Part shown: one piece after another, positions 46,745 through 57,830 of the stretch | How positions within the stretch are numbered: position 1 is the first letter of the stretch | Layout of the letters: each line of letters opens with the position of its first letter | NCBI RefSeq assembly: GCF_021130785.1 | Contig: NC_060214.1 | Coordinates: 109,509,001-109,573,000, forward strand | Origin: Homalodisca vitripennis | Taxonomy: Eukaryota; Arthropoda; Insecta; Hemiptera; Cicadellidae | DNA length: 64,000 nucleotides | Direction of reading: 5' to 3' | The notes under the pieces: model-generated | Seen by the model: the letters and a program-made list of their open reading frames with translations, nothing else | Databases searched by the model: none | What the model was told of the DNA's origin: nothing | Translations under genes and position numbers: made by a program

Positions 46745-47100
46745 TTTAAATGTATTGTTGACGATGGAAGGTTGGACAGGATAACAGGATTTCGGAAATT
46801 TTCCATCGTTATGGTTGCAAAAAGTACCCAACGTTTCGAGGATTGAAATCTATTCCCTTCGTCAGGTGGTGGAAGGTATTAGTAGATACAAAATTAAAGA
46901 ATATAAACAAGAAAAGAAGGGATGGAAAAGGGTTCAAATATACCCAAAAGCTGCTTAAATTCTAGTCCAGGAGTTGTTACTGCAGAGAATCCACCTGACG
47001 AAGGGGGATAGATTCCAATCCTCTAAATGCTGTCTTATACCTTTTGTGACCATAACGTTGGAAAATGTCCGAAATCCTGTTGTTCTGTCAATCGTTTTGT
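46745..47100. mobile_element. fold-back fragment with hammerhead-like motifs
   Basis: 46765-46890 and 46985-47095 are inverted copies of each other (CAGGATTTCGGAAATTTTCC versus CAGGATTTCGGACATTTTCC on opposite strands). Each arm contains CCTGACGAAGG, a short stem and loop, and ATCCTC. The left arm, on the minus strand, continues CGAAACG (46831-46866), while the right arm has TAAATG and is therefore broken. Confidence 0.65.
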
Positions 47101-47992
47101 ATTTTTATTCCTTTTAGTACTGTACATATATTTATTTACCTGAGGGTATTTCTTTTTAGATTTCAAGAATGGAAAGGTGTCCTAATAATGCAAATTGGCA
47201 CTCTGCTCCTTAAATTATAGTGATTATGATATTTTTAATCATATCCATGGAGTAACAATAAATATATAGACACAATATTGCCGTTGTGATAAAACAATCA
47301 ATTTAATGGCCATTCACAACCAATTTCTTAAATTAAAACTTTAACATCTTTTCTTTCAACTTTACAATATTTGCATTATCTCTTCGCTGAGAAATAACCA
47401 TTACAGGCTCTGCCTGAAAATACACTAATTTTCTATTTGAGTAATTCAATGACGAAATGGCCTAAATTTTAATTTTTCTCTCAATATATGTAACTATTAT
47501 TTTCTCATTTATTAAGGAACCGATAAGTTCCTCTTAAAATGTGTTGTCTGTCAATGCAATAACTCTTAATAGACAACGTACAAAATATAAATTTATTCTT
47601 GGTTCAATAAATAACTCCATTGATTTTGTGGTATATATACATCAAAGGGAAGTAAAGTTACCCTTTGACCCCTACATTTTCGTTATGTTATGTCTGGTAC
47701 TTCGACATTCAGTTGCATTAAATTTTCTGGACAAAGTAAAATGTGCAAATTTAAATGTATTTACATGATAATTACATTTAAAACCGTAATGTATAAATAT
47801 TTAAGGTCAGAGAAAATCCAAAGTTAATAAATTTGATGTCCATACATACTGTTTAAAGTAACAATATTCCAACAATACAACAACATTTTTATCTTTACAT
47901 ACACTTTCTGGTTTTTGGTATAGTGAATAGTAAATAATTAATGAAATTGAATACAATAGACGGCAAAGAGCATTGCATCTCTTCACTGCACT
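47101..47992. other. AT-rich DNA with a stray satellite-like unit
   Basis: 47520-47660 shares CAATAACTCTTAATAGA and TTGATTTTG(T/G)GG with the ~140-bp repeat at 42660-43300. The 75-codon frame over it is not supported as a gene. Confidence 0.45.
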
Positions 47993-48955
47993 TATTCAAA
48001 TTCAAATTCAAATGGTTTATTGTCAGAATACAAAATATGTATATAACAACGTCATATTATAAATAATCTATAGCTTACTTTAAATAGCCTTACTTCTTAT
48101 CACAGTCAAAAATTCATCAACAGTGTACAAACATGAATCTACTAACATTTTCTTTACAACATTTTTAAAATTTGATCTGTTTAATACCTTGGTATGATTG
48201 GGCAAAGCATTGTAATATTTGATTCCCTGATATCTAAAACTGACTTGAGTGCTAGCAAAGTTACATTTTGGTACAACTACATTATTTCTATTACGAGTAC
48301 TATAACTATGAACATCACATTGATTAATAAATAATGATAAATTATCTCTGACATATAACAAAACATTTAATACATAAATAGACGGCAATGTTAATACACC
48401 TAATTTTACAAACAGTGGTTTACAGTGCTCACGACTCTGGACATTACATATAAGCCTGACTGCTCTTTTTTGTAACACAAACAGTTTATTCGCACTCTGA
48501 GATTGGCCCCACAAAGTTACTCCATATGTTAAGAAACTATGAATATAGGCATAGTACATAAAAAGCAAGTGTTTAGCAGAAATAGTTACATTAAGGGATC
48601 TTATAAGAAAAATACCTCGGGAAATTCGAGAAGCTACATAATCAATATGAGTTTGCCATTTAAGATTGGGTTGTATAAAAATGCCAAGAAACTTAAGACT
48701 TAAGTCCTCATTATCACTAGGCCTATTAGATAATGTAATATGCAAATCTTGAATTTTTTTATCATTTACACAGAGCTTATTTGCTGCACACCAATCATCT
48801 ACAATTACGGTCTTAACACTAAGTAGCTCATTACATTCGTTCCTCGTTTTTGCGCAGACCTTGAGGCCTAAGTCATCAGCAAACAAATACGTACTAACAT
48901 AATTGTCATTGAGATTAAAAGGCAAGTCATTTAGGTAGGTGTTATAAAGCTAAGA
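47993..48955 (-). mobile_element. young 5'-truncated LINE fragment
   Basis: A non-LTR retrotransposon copy on the minus strand. It ends in AATAAACCATTTGAATTTGA, a TTTGAA repeat tail at 47993-48012. The 5' cut falls within the reverse transcriptase, just before the YxDD-type motif. The clean frame suggests a recent insertion. Confidence 0.9.
48080..48949 (-). CDS. LINE reverse transcriptase, C-terminal part, frame intact
   Basis: 290 codons without a stop, read from the 5' truncation point to a natural stop; there is no true start codon because the N-terminal part is missing. It begins LYNTYLNDLPF, the end of the usual VPQGS...LLYxND block. The two catalytic Asp follow in TYLFADDLGLKV (codons at 48872-48883). 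The thumb is FLGIFIQPNLKWQTHIDYV, then YIHSFLTYGVTLWG and LQKRAVRLI. Last comes the C-terminal domain (STRNRNNVVVPKC, FRYQGIKYYNALPNHTK), typical of Jockey/CR1-group LINEs. Lacking the endonuclease, fingers and first catalytic Asp, it cannot act alone. The lack of stops and frameshifts contrasts with the other LINE pieces in the window. Confidence 0.92.
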   Translation of the reverse strand, partial: LYNTYLNDLPFNLNDNYVSTYLFADDLGLKVCAKTRNECNELLSVKTVIVDDWCAANKLCVNDKKIQDLHITLSNRPSDNEDLSLKFLGIFIQPNLKWQTHIDYVASRISRGIFLIRSLNVTISAKHLLFMYYAYIHSFLTYGVTLWGQSQSANKLFVLQKRAVRLICNVQSREHCKPLFVKLGVLTLPSIYVLNVLLYVRDNLSLFINQCDVHSYSTRNRNNVVVPKCNFASTQVSFRYQGIKYYNALPNHTKVLNRSNFKNVVKKMLVDSCLYTVDEFLTVIRSKAI

Positions 48956-50338
48956 GTATAATTTGCAAATAAATGAAAACTCGTGTATTTTTGCAGGAAA
49001 TTAGAGGCACGTTCGATTTGAATACCAATTGATTACTGCATATGAAACAAAAACTTTTAGGTACTTTGTGCATTCTGTTTTGTGAGTAACATTTTTCGAA
49101 ATATTGTTAACGGCTTAATGCTCACTTTGGTGCGCAATGGGTTTTGTTGTATATCAATCATTATATAAATGTAATATTTATATCTATGTCCTAGCATGCA
49201 TAGCATAAACAACAATATGAATACAGTATTGACAATTTTTAAATGTTTACCCAAACACTAAACACACAAGATTCTCAAGAGTAATTTCATAGAATTTCGT
49301 AAACTTAAAAAAGTACAATTCAATCTTTGGAATAATTGGAATACGTTTAATGTGCAAGCGGCATTAAATAAATTTGTCATTAAAAAAGATATCTATACAC
49401 CAATTACTAATTGTTTATATCAAACATCTGTATATAACAATTATGTCCACATAAATCATTAAATTATGTTGTCTGACAGTTCTGAGGAAGCAGAAAACAT
49501 TGTTGTGACTGTTAAAAAAGGGTTTACTTTAAAACCTTCCCTGATTGGGAAATCGTATCAGTAATAAACCGTTGCAATGGAGTATATGTGGACCTGACGG
49601 AGCGTAACGATGTTTTTAACTAACTGACTGTAACTCTTTCCCGCCTATTATGAGCGCCTGATATTCAGTATTCGCAACACCACGTATTTGCTGTACTGCG
49701 GGTATTGCATACAAGCTATTTGCGGGCATCTTTTGACGTTTTAAATTACACATTTGCTGACCTTATATACAAAAGAATATTAATATCTACTTATTTAGTT
49801 GCAAAAAATACTGCACAGGGTGAAAACTAAAATATTTATATACCAGTATTACTCAACAATATTAGTCTAAAACTTCAACTTCTAAGCAACCTGCAAACTC
49901 AATGGTGTATAAAATTATGAATTATTATCCAGTTGTGTATATTTCAACAGTGAACCAGTTACTGTGCAAGAAACCAATGCAATCAATAGAAGAAATAATT
50001 AGATTTAAATCTCAGCCCATAAATTTAAAAAGAAAATTATGCAAGTATTATTATATAGAAATACAGCAATTGAAATACAAGCAAATAACAGATGATAAGG
50101 TAAGAACAATATAAAGCATACAAACCTACACAGTGATAGAATTCATTTTCAATAGTATATGGAACAAGTAACTAAGTGCTACAGTGGCAGATTAGATACT
50201 AGAATTTTACTATGGCCAAATGCACATAGACCACCCTACAGCTTACTGGTAACCACAACAAAAACAGCGAGTGTGGAATAAAAATTAAATAACATCTACT
50301 CTTTAAATATTTTTTAGCTCATTTTAACTCTATAAAAA
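48956..50338. other. AT-rich DNA, nothing recognised
   Basis: CTGAGGAAGCAGAAAACATTG near 49483 faintly recalls the hammerhead-like motif but lacks the core. Short frames have no motifs. Confidence 0.5.
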
Positions 50339-50339
50339 T

Positions 50340-50850
50340 ACAGGGTGTTACAAAAACACATAGTCCCATGTTCAAATCTCCAAAATTTAAACACAAAATC
50401 ACGTCATTTAGTACAAGTCTTTGCATCCTAAACACTTTGGCGAAGAAAAATTTTAATTTTCTCTATTCGGTTCAAGACTCCGTGGCGGCCTAAACTGTAC
50501 AGAACATGCGTTAACCTAGACTCAACTTACGCTGGTGTAGGTTCATTCCATGCAGTCATTGTTTTAGCTATACCGGTTGTTGTTCTCCTTATATGAGAAA
50601 CTGGAGACATGCACAACACTTTATTTTGCAAACTACTCATATACTGCACAACAGTGATTTTCCTATAGAGGTAAGATAGAGAATATGAATTCTGCAAGAT
50701 GACACGTTTCCTTGTACGATAAAAATGTTCACGCCATCCATCAGTTTTCAAACAGGTGACTAGGAAGAGTGGGCTCGTCTCTTGACCGCCTAGGTGTCCT
50801 GCTCTAAATTGTGTGATTTAGTTGAGAATCTGTTTCTGAAACACTCTGTA
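50340..50850. mobile_element. short mariner-type element, non-autonomous
   Basis: TACAGGGTGTTACAAAAACA at the left mirrors TGTTTCTGAAACACTCTGTA at the right (50830-50849) with a few mismatches, each with an outer TA. The CAGGGTGTT start is common in insect mariner-type elements. At ~510 bp, with no transposase motif in the 74-codon frame inside, it is a deletion derivative. Confidence 0.65.
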
Positions 50851-51876
50851 TGTAAATAGACATTCGTATATCGCCAAATTAGGAATCTTCAAGAAATGTG
50901 CTATACAAAAAAAGGATACGCGTGTGGAAATAGCCAGCAACTCTCTTGAACTTTCCAGCGTCATCAGAAAATAAGTCTAGCTCAAAACCCTTGTCGGTGT
51001 AGTGTGCCACGATTCAACGTATTTATCGTTATTTATTAGATAGAATGGTCATTTAACATTTGGTTTAAATCCAAACTATATACTGTTTGATACTATCTAA
51101 CCGTGTTGAAATGATATATTCTACGATGTTCCATCTCGTTGCATCCAAGTCACTCTATTGGTTCTAAATACAATGCAGAACTGTTCTCAGATAAAGTGTA
51201 TCCTGCAAAATGAGCGTAAAAACTTTTATTAGCATATACTATTCTAAAATATGTCCTGGACATATGTACTGGAAAAATATTGGGTAGCAGAACTCCTTCC
51301 TATTGGCTCACAATGGAAACAATATAAATCCTGGGTTTTAATCCATTACATGGTCTTTCAGAGTCAATTTATGTTAAATTCTTGGACTTAAAAGGAAATA
51401 CGGGTACTGACCTTTCGTAGCCAATAATTATGGTTCCATTTCAATAGTTAGATGGAAACTGTCAGAGGCCGGAAGTTCCTCAAGGCTGGAAACTGCGATA
51501 GGTAGGATGGTGTTGATGGAACCTTCTAGAAGTCACGTGACACAAAATATTTATATTTTTGTAAGAATGAAACTGTACAGTAATAGGAGGTGGCAAAATC
51601 ATATCTACAAAATACTCCACGCTCATGTATGAATGGAATGTATTTGAGTTAGAAACGTGCAACCTAAAATGTGTTCAGTGCATGAAGTATAGTATACGGA
51701 TGCTATGTGCTTAAAATGCATAGTACTCAATTCCAGCGGTTCTGGTATGTGAGAGAACTGTTAACAATGACTTAGTTTGAAGTTTCTCTTCAATTGGTTG
51801 TTGTAATTCCTCATCATTATTGAAGCTACGAGTATAGACTTTTTCCTTTTAAGTAACTCCATTGAAAAAAACACCC
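50851..51876. other. AT-rich DNA, nothing recognised
   Basis: No supported feature. Confidence 0.55.
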
Positions 51877-52370
51877 AGCAGGAATCACTTCTGGCTGTTT
51901 TATATCTTCCAGTTGAAACTACAACTGGGCACAGCAAAAACCGATGTGTCACTTCAATCTGGGCAACCATATGGAGAAGCACATCCAGGACGTCCAGGAA
52001 CAGCACACCACTAACCGCAAATGTCGAGATTCTGGGGTACAATTCGATAGGTCTAATCTACTGCGGGAGATGACTGTTGGAGTTTGGTGGGGTTCGTTTC
52101 CTAACTATCAGAGGTCCTTGATAGGCTCAAAAAGGGTGTGCCATACCCTGCCTGCTTTGATTGGAGAGGCTGGGTCAGAGCTGGGCCTCCCCTTCTTCCG
52201 GGGGACATGACTTTGAGGTTAGTGCCCTAATTCTTCCTTATGGATCTCGATAGGAAACAGCGCCTACCCCTATAACCTTACCCATCCTGAATATCCTGTC
52301 ATTCCGGAAGTAGCGCTAAGGTTCTTATAGTACTAAGTGCAATTTATAAGCTTCTTTTCCAAGTATCACA
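51877..52370 (+). repeat. dispersed repeat family 5, copy 2
   Basis: Direct match to 13205-13685 with several small indels that break the frame open in copy 1. Shared blocks include CTAATTCTTCCTTATGGATC and CCTTACCCATCCTGAATATC. Confidence 0.75.
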
Positions 52371-52547
52371 GTCATTTCTGAGCTCTGATCCAGCTTCTTC
52401 TAGTAAAAATGGGTAGGGGACAGTACACCTTTGTGTTTATGCTAGAAACAACTTCTACTACTCTGAGCTCCACTCTCTCTAACAGCCACTATCTACAGAA
52501 ATAACTCATATGGATCACACTTTTAAACCAATATCTTGACATTTGCT

Positions 52548-52660
52548 GTTAGTGATGTGCCGCTTCTGAATTCTTAGATTTAGGTGACTCATCAGGCTTT
52601 GCTGTACCCATTTTTTGTTAACTGGAATTTATAATCCAGACAGACGTGATCTCTTCTGTG
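52548..52660 (-). repeat. dispersed repeat family 5, reversed partial copy
   Basis: GTTAGTGATGTGCCGCTTCT and TTTGCTGTACCCA are the reverse of the first ~140 bp of the family (compare 13210-13345). With 51877-52370 it forms a loose inverted pair. Confidence 0.6.
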
Positions 52661-52739
52661 GTGCAATCTGGTGTAGTAGTGAGTAAAAACTCAATTTTTA
52701 AGCGCTCTAATGTTAGTCCATTTACATCTTTTCGTGGTC

Positions 52740-53515
52740 AATGAATGTCCGAAAGGAAGTATTATTAAACTCATATTGATATGAAGAAACATCCTTATTA
52801 TTTCTCAGAGATACACTCCTAATAATCTGTAATTAAGAAAGGAACCGTACATAAATTTCACCTTCAAAATAAGTCCGCAAATCGTATTAAAGCCCACTAT
52901 CATGCTAAATTTATCGCCAAACTCATCCAAAATTAATTGCTCTAAAACGCTTACTAAACTGATTCCAGTGTGGATTAATTACCTATCCATGGTTACCTTT
53001 CCATGGATGATGAATGTCCGAAAGTAGGTATTATTAAGCTCATATTAATATGAAGAAACGTCTTTATTCTTTTCTCAGAGATACGCTCCTAATAATCTGT
53101 AAGTAAGTAAGAAAGGAACCATACAAAATTTCACCTTAGCTACAACAACGCCCTTTAAGTCAAAACTTTGGTTAAATCCGGAAAATCAATACAATAGGTC
53201 TGCTGTAAACTTCCTGACCCCTAATCTAATGTCTGGACTTAACCTGTAATCGGATTCCGCTTATCCCCGAATTTGCCAACACCCATCTCTAGGGCTTGGG
53301 GGCGCAGCCCCCAGCAAGCCGAAGGCGAGTCTCAGAGATACGCTCCTAATAATCTGTACGTAATTTTAAGAAAGGAACCATACAAAAATTTTAATTTCAA
53401 TATAAGTCTAAATAACTCAATATCACGCTAAATTTATCACTAAACTCATCCAAACTTATTTTCTCAAAAACATTCACCAAACTGATTTCAGTGTGGATTA
53501 ATTACCTACCTATGT
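52740..53515 (+). repeat. three direct copies of a ~120-240-bp repeat
   Basis: Copies at 52743-52988, 53010-53134 and 53326-53515 share CTCAGAGATAC(A/G)CTCCTAATAA and AGAAAGGAACC. The first and third share the second half (GTGTGGATTAATTACCTA); the second is short. Between the second and third lies a ~190-bp GC-richer piece. Confidence 0.8.
53135..53325 (+). repeat. GC-richer insert ending in a strong hairpin
   Basis: Separates two repeat copies. It ends in GCTTGGGGGCGCAGCCCCCA (about 53297-53316), a 6-bp all-GC stem GGGGGC/GCCCCC around GCA, followed by AGCAAGCCGAAGGCGAG. A short hairpin near a 3' end recalls Helitron-type ends, but the expected CTRR terminus is not evident. Confidence 0.5.
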
Positions 53516-55259
53516 GTAATACAAGTACACGAGTGATTTACCAGCGGTAAGCAGTACACTGTCGGTGGTACAGCAGTGACGGTGCTTTGGTTCCCATGAG
53601 ACTCATAACCTAATCAATATTCTACGGCGAGGGACAGGGATTGTGGGGATCCCCTGGGGATTAATTACTATTACATATTAATAGCTTTCCACGAGAGAAG
53701 CTCTGAGCTCCAATATCAGCCTGTAATATAGATAGTCTATTGATATAGATTGCAATCCCACTTGAAGATAGTACGACAAGTTTTTTAAACAGTATTATCA
53801 GTTCGGTTTTACTCGAAATTGTCAAAAATTACACTATAGCCTATATGAAACTACATAAAATTGCACTATATGTTACACTCTAGAACAGAACTGCAGCTTA
53901 TCACAGGTTTATATAAACAAATAGAAATGTTTTTTCTTAAGGGTTGTTTTATATCACTCAAGATTTCCACTTAGTGGGTGTACAAAGTTTTAAATAGTAA
54001 ACAAAAGTGCGGAAATGAGAGCACGATAACTACTCAATTCTTAATTTAGTCAGAATAAATATGGTAGATGCAAATATTTAGAGATAGCTTTTTTGGGTTT
54101 GTTATCTAATCATAACCAAGATGATGGTCATTTGCATTTAGAAAATATTTCGTCTTGTATTATTTCACAACGTAAAACAAAATTGATACCATTCAAAATA
54201 TTGTTAAGCTATTTTAAACATCAATCATTACTAATTATTTTGTTGATGATTTATAAGATTTCAAGAAGGAAAAATTGTAACTAAATAATATTTAATTTTT
54301 TCCAAAAACATTTATATGCTTACAAAACGTGTTTTCTTGTAAAGTTTCTCAATTTGGAGTTTTTAAATGTTTGATCGTGTTATTATTATATTAACATGCC
54401 AATATTGAGCCATATATCCCACATTAACCAGCTACGAGTTGCTACCATAACGAAATTCTTGATCGTATCCTGAAACTGACCTCAGTAGATCTCAGTTCAC
54501 ATCTGCTAAGGAGCGTCTTGGGCGCATAAACTCTTAGTTTAATCTTAGAAGTTAAATTCACCAACAATTCTGTACTCGTATTAATTCGTCACTTCTAGTA
54601 CGTGGAATGAGTCTGGTAAATGCTTGAGGGAGAAGCATTCGGCAATCATACAAATCTTTTTACAGAACACTTCTAGATTTTACTTCTATCGTTTTTGTAG
54701 AGCCGACTAATAAAAGAGACCAATTTAGGACAACCTTAGCTAGCAAAATCACCTATTGATGTGAACAGTTAATAGAGACGGAAAGTTGTTTTCCAGTGCC
54801 TTAAACTGTATTTGCCAATGGGAATCCAGTTCCTCTCTTAGGTATCCTCTGATATATGAAGTATATTGTGTGTGAAAGAATAGATATGTAATTACTTTCG
54901 CCTCCAGTTCCACAAAAATAATAAAAAGAGTTCAAAGAGTACTTATTTTTCTGATATTGTCCCTCTCCTTTTATTTATTCCTGCCAGCATTCCTTTATGC
55001 TGTTGGTGGTCTGACTTGAAGTTAATATCACAAGAAGCACAGAGCTTTAAAATAATAATAATCCTCGAATATTTTGTGATTCTTTAGTATACCGTAACAT
55101 AATAATAGGTAAAATTTAGTGATCCATCACTAAAACTCTTCGGTCCGTTTCAGTGTTTGGCGATGGTTTGCACCTGATCTCCTTCAATGAGTCGCATGAG
55201 AGGACGCCACCAGTTCAAGCGGCGGTTCAGTCTTCAACCGTCCTCGTTCCTCAGGGAGG
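53516..55259. other. AT-rich DNA, nothing recognised
   Basis: About 1.7 kb. A 63-codon frame at 54093-54284 has no motif. Confidence 0.55.
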
Positions 55260-55264
55260 AGCCT

Positions 55265-55335
55265 TCTACAAATAACAGGTATTTGAAAATAACAGGTATT
55301 TTAAAATAACAGGTATTTGAAAATAACATGTTACC
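55265..55335 (+). repeat. ~19-bp tandem repeat, ~4 units
   Basis: AATAACAGGTATTTGAAA repeated with one or two changes per unit; the last unit reads AATAACATGTTACC. Confidence 0.9.
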
Positions 55336-55444
55336 CAAAACATTACAATACAGGCATGTTCTTCTTCACGGAGCGCCAACGTGTCGTGACGTAAGCTTTC
55401 GGTAAGATTATCCGTATGACGAAATCACTAAGGGAGTTATCTGC

Positions 55445-55660
55445 ACATGAAAGACATTAAGTCAGTCTAAGGCTCTACTATCTGGCACGGGAGTTAAACT
55501 TGGAGTCGCGGGTTCGATTCTCGTGCCTGACGTTAGGGATATTTGCGGTCTGGTGTACACTTATGAGTCACTGGTGTGTGGTAAAGCTGGTGGGAGGGCC
55601 AAATAATGTTAACAGTGATTGGCTTGGATGGAACTTGACTGTATTAGTGATTTTCTTATA
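55445..55660 (+). mobile_element. tRNA-derived SINE, second type
   Basis: B box GGTTCGATTCTC at 55511-55522 and a plausible A box (AGTCAGTCTAAGG, 55460-55472) about 40 bp upstream. The unique body after it (GTCACTGGTGTGTGGTAAAG) differs from the SINE at 26300-26530, so it is a separate family or subfamily. The 5' acceptor side does not pair, so it is not a tRNA gene. Confidence 0.55.
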
Positions 55661-57054
55661 TAATTGTACCAGACCCTAAACATTTTTTTTATCAGTACTA
55701 TAAAAGAACCACTTGATTTTGTTTTATGCTCTACGAGGCATTTATTATAAACCATGACCATAATAATAGCTTTTAAGAGGTAAAAATACTATACATACAT
55801 ATTGACTAAAATAGTTTGCGATTTTTGGCACATCACTATATACCGGCCGCAGTTTAAAGGGTTAATTTTTGAAATTCATCAACACCGTCCATATGTAGTG
55901 TTATTACATTTTCCCTTAATATTAAGTTATTAACGTTAAACCATTGAGGACAGGCACTTTTAACATTCTCAGTAAAATAACTTAATAAATAACAATCTGT
56001 TTAAAAAATCGATTTATACTACAACTATCCAATATCTTAGTCTTTCTTACGAATTATTTACGAATGAGTTATATATGTAATTCAAATAGAGATAACCAAA
56101 CCCATTACATCAGTACACAAAAAACAACAATAAATGCAACATAAAACTGATTTTGTATGTGAGACGAAACTAAATGCAAATGTAATGTTGGTCAAAAGCT
56201 AAAAGCTATTATGAGTGAAACTTCTTAGCAAAGCTATAACTAACTGTAAATTATGCTCAAGTTCCTCCCATACCATAAACCGTATATTTTACAGTACTAA
56301 TATTTTAATAAAGCAGTATCATATTGCGAATTTAAAAATGTAACTGTATCTATCAAACTTTGGTAAAGCTGGAAAATAACAGTTAAGACACTAATTTATA
56401 TCTTTTAACAACGTAAAATTAAGGATATATTTATCTTTAAATGCTATTTATTACTCTTATAAACACTGTTTATGTACATAGGAGTTTTTAATCGCAATGC
56501 AGTACGGTAAATTCATAAGTAAGAAAGCATGTGGATATCTTAGTTTAATGGTTTTAATTATGTAGGTATTTTTATTATAAAATACACATTGGTTATCGAT
56601 AAGGCAAAAAATGTCTTCCAATTTGTATTGTAGGAGTATGAATAAAATAAATATTACAACTAGTGTAAGAGATGTTACAATTTTCGAAATAGTATGTTCT
56701 TTAAAGTAAAGAAAAAGCCTGAAACTGATCATTCATAGCGGCATTTGGTTTGGTACGTTAACATAAAATTTCAATATATCTATTCAGTAATTTAGTATAT
56801 GTCTTTTTGAAACGTAGAATTATTATTATTTCTATATTTCATGTTTTATGAAACCAAAAAAAGCTTTTATGACATTTTTAAAGAGCTTAATGCGCTTTGA
56901 ATTTGTGGGGAAGGCCTCTCAATTAATTAACTAAGTCAATCAGTATGATCGATAAACTTGTTCGATTAACGTTGTCATTAATCGATAGTAATACGATTGG
57001 AGGTGACCTAATCGCTTTTCATTGCAGATTCATTATTTATGATCGGCAGATTGT
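55661..57054. other. AT-rich DNA, nothing recognised
   Basis: The longest frame is 91 codons on the minus strand (56457-56732), with one hydrophobic stretch but no family resemblance; treated as chance. Confidence 0.5.
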
Positions 57055-57092
57055 ACTGTCAGTTCATTTGGATTAGCGTGTTAAAATTTACA

Positions 57093-57170
<78 letters not shown>

Positions 57171-57330
57171 TGGAAAGACAATAGTTGAACTAGTATAGGT
57201 TGATGATGTATTAAGTTTTTCTATGTATTTTGTTGCTCCTAGCAATTCGTATCAGTTTAGGTCCATTATTACATTAAAACTTTCAGTATTCTTCTGATCC
57301 ATATACTCTGTATGTGTATAGAAATGCAAA
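57055..57330 (+). repeat. diverged direct duplicate, first copy
   Basis: Aligns with 57615-57830: GTCAGTTCAT, TTACTATGGAA, GTATTTTGTTGCT, CCTAGCA, TCAGTATT, CCATAT(A/G)CTCT. Carries the (GT)n tract absent from the second copy. Confidence 0.75.
57095..57165 (+). repeat. (GT)n microsatellite
   Basis: Uninterrupted TG run of ~71 bp. Confidence 0.99.
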
Positions 57331-57614
57331 CCATCTCGCCCAATGAGTCTATTTTCGAATTTTTAGTGTACAAATCTTTCAAACAATTGTTTGACTCTAA
57401 ATCATAATCTGGAATAATTTCATTTTACGATTCTAATCCGTTGGAAATTAAACCCTCTTTGTCCACCTTGCTAGTTATAGTTCTTTTGCCTATACTACCT
57501 TCAACTCCGTCATCCAATCTGATAAATCCTTAAAGAACGTGAACCCTTGCAACCTCTAGTATTATAAACGGCTTCAAAGAACTCGCCAAGTCTCTACCTC
57601 AGTAGGTTGTATGT

Positions 57615-57830
57615 ACTATGTCAGTTCATATTGATTAATGTGCTAAAATTTATATTTCTATGTGTTTTACTATGGAATTACCACAGGTAACGTAATAACA
57701 GGTTAATATGTAGTTTTTCGACGTATTTTGTTGCTTCCTAGCATTACATACAGCTTAGATCTATTCTGGAACCACAATTTTCAGTATTATTCTCAGCCAT
57801 ATGCTCTATCTGTATATAGATGTTAATTAT
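57615..57830 (+). repeat. diverged direct duplicate, second copy
   Basis: Same order of blocks as 57055-57330. At the position of the GT tract it reads only CTATGTGTTTTAC. Confidence 0.75.

Noticed and set aside
49470..49520. Another hammerhead-like motif (CTGAGGAAGCAGAAAACATTG)
   Set aside because: Lacks CTGANGA and a convincing stem.
56457..56732. 91-codon minus-strand frame with one hydrophobic segment as a small membrane protein gene
   Set aside because: AT-driven composition, no family resemblance, no second copy or conserved context.
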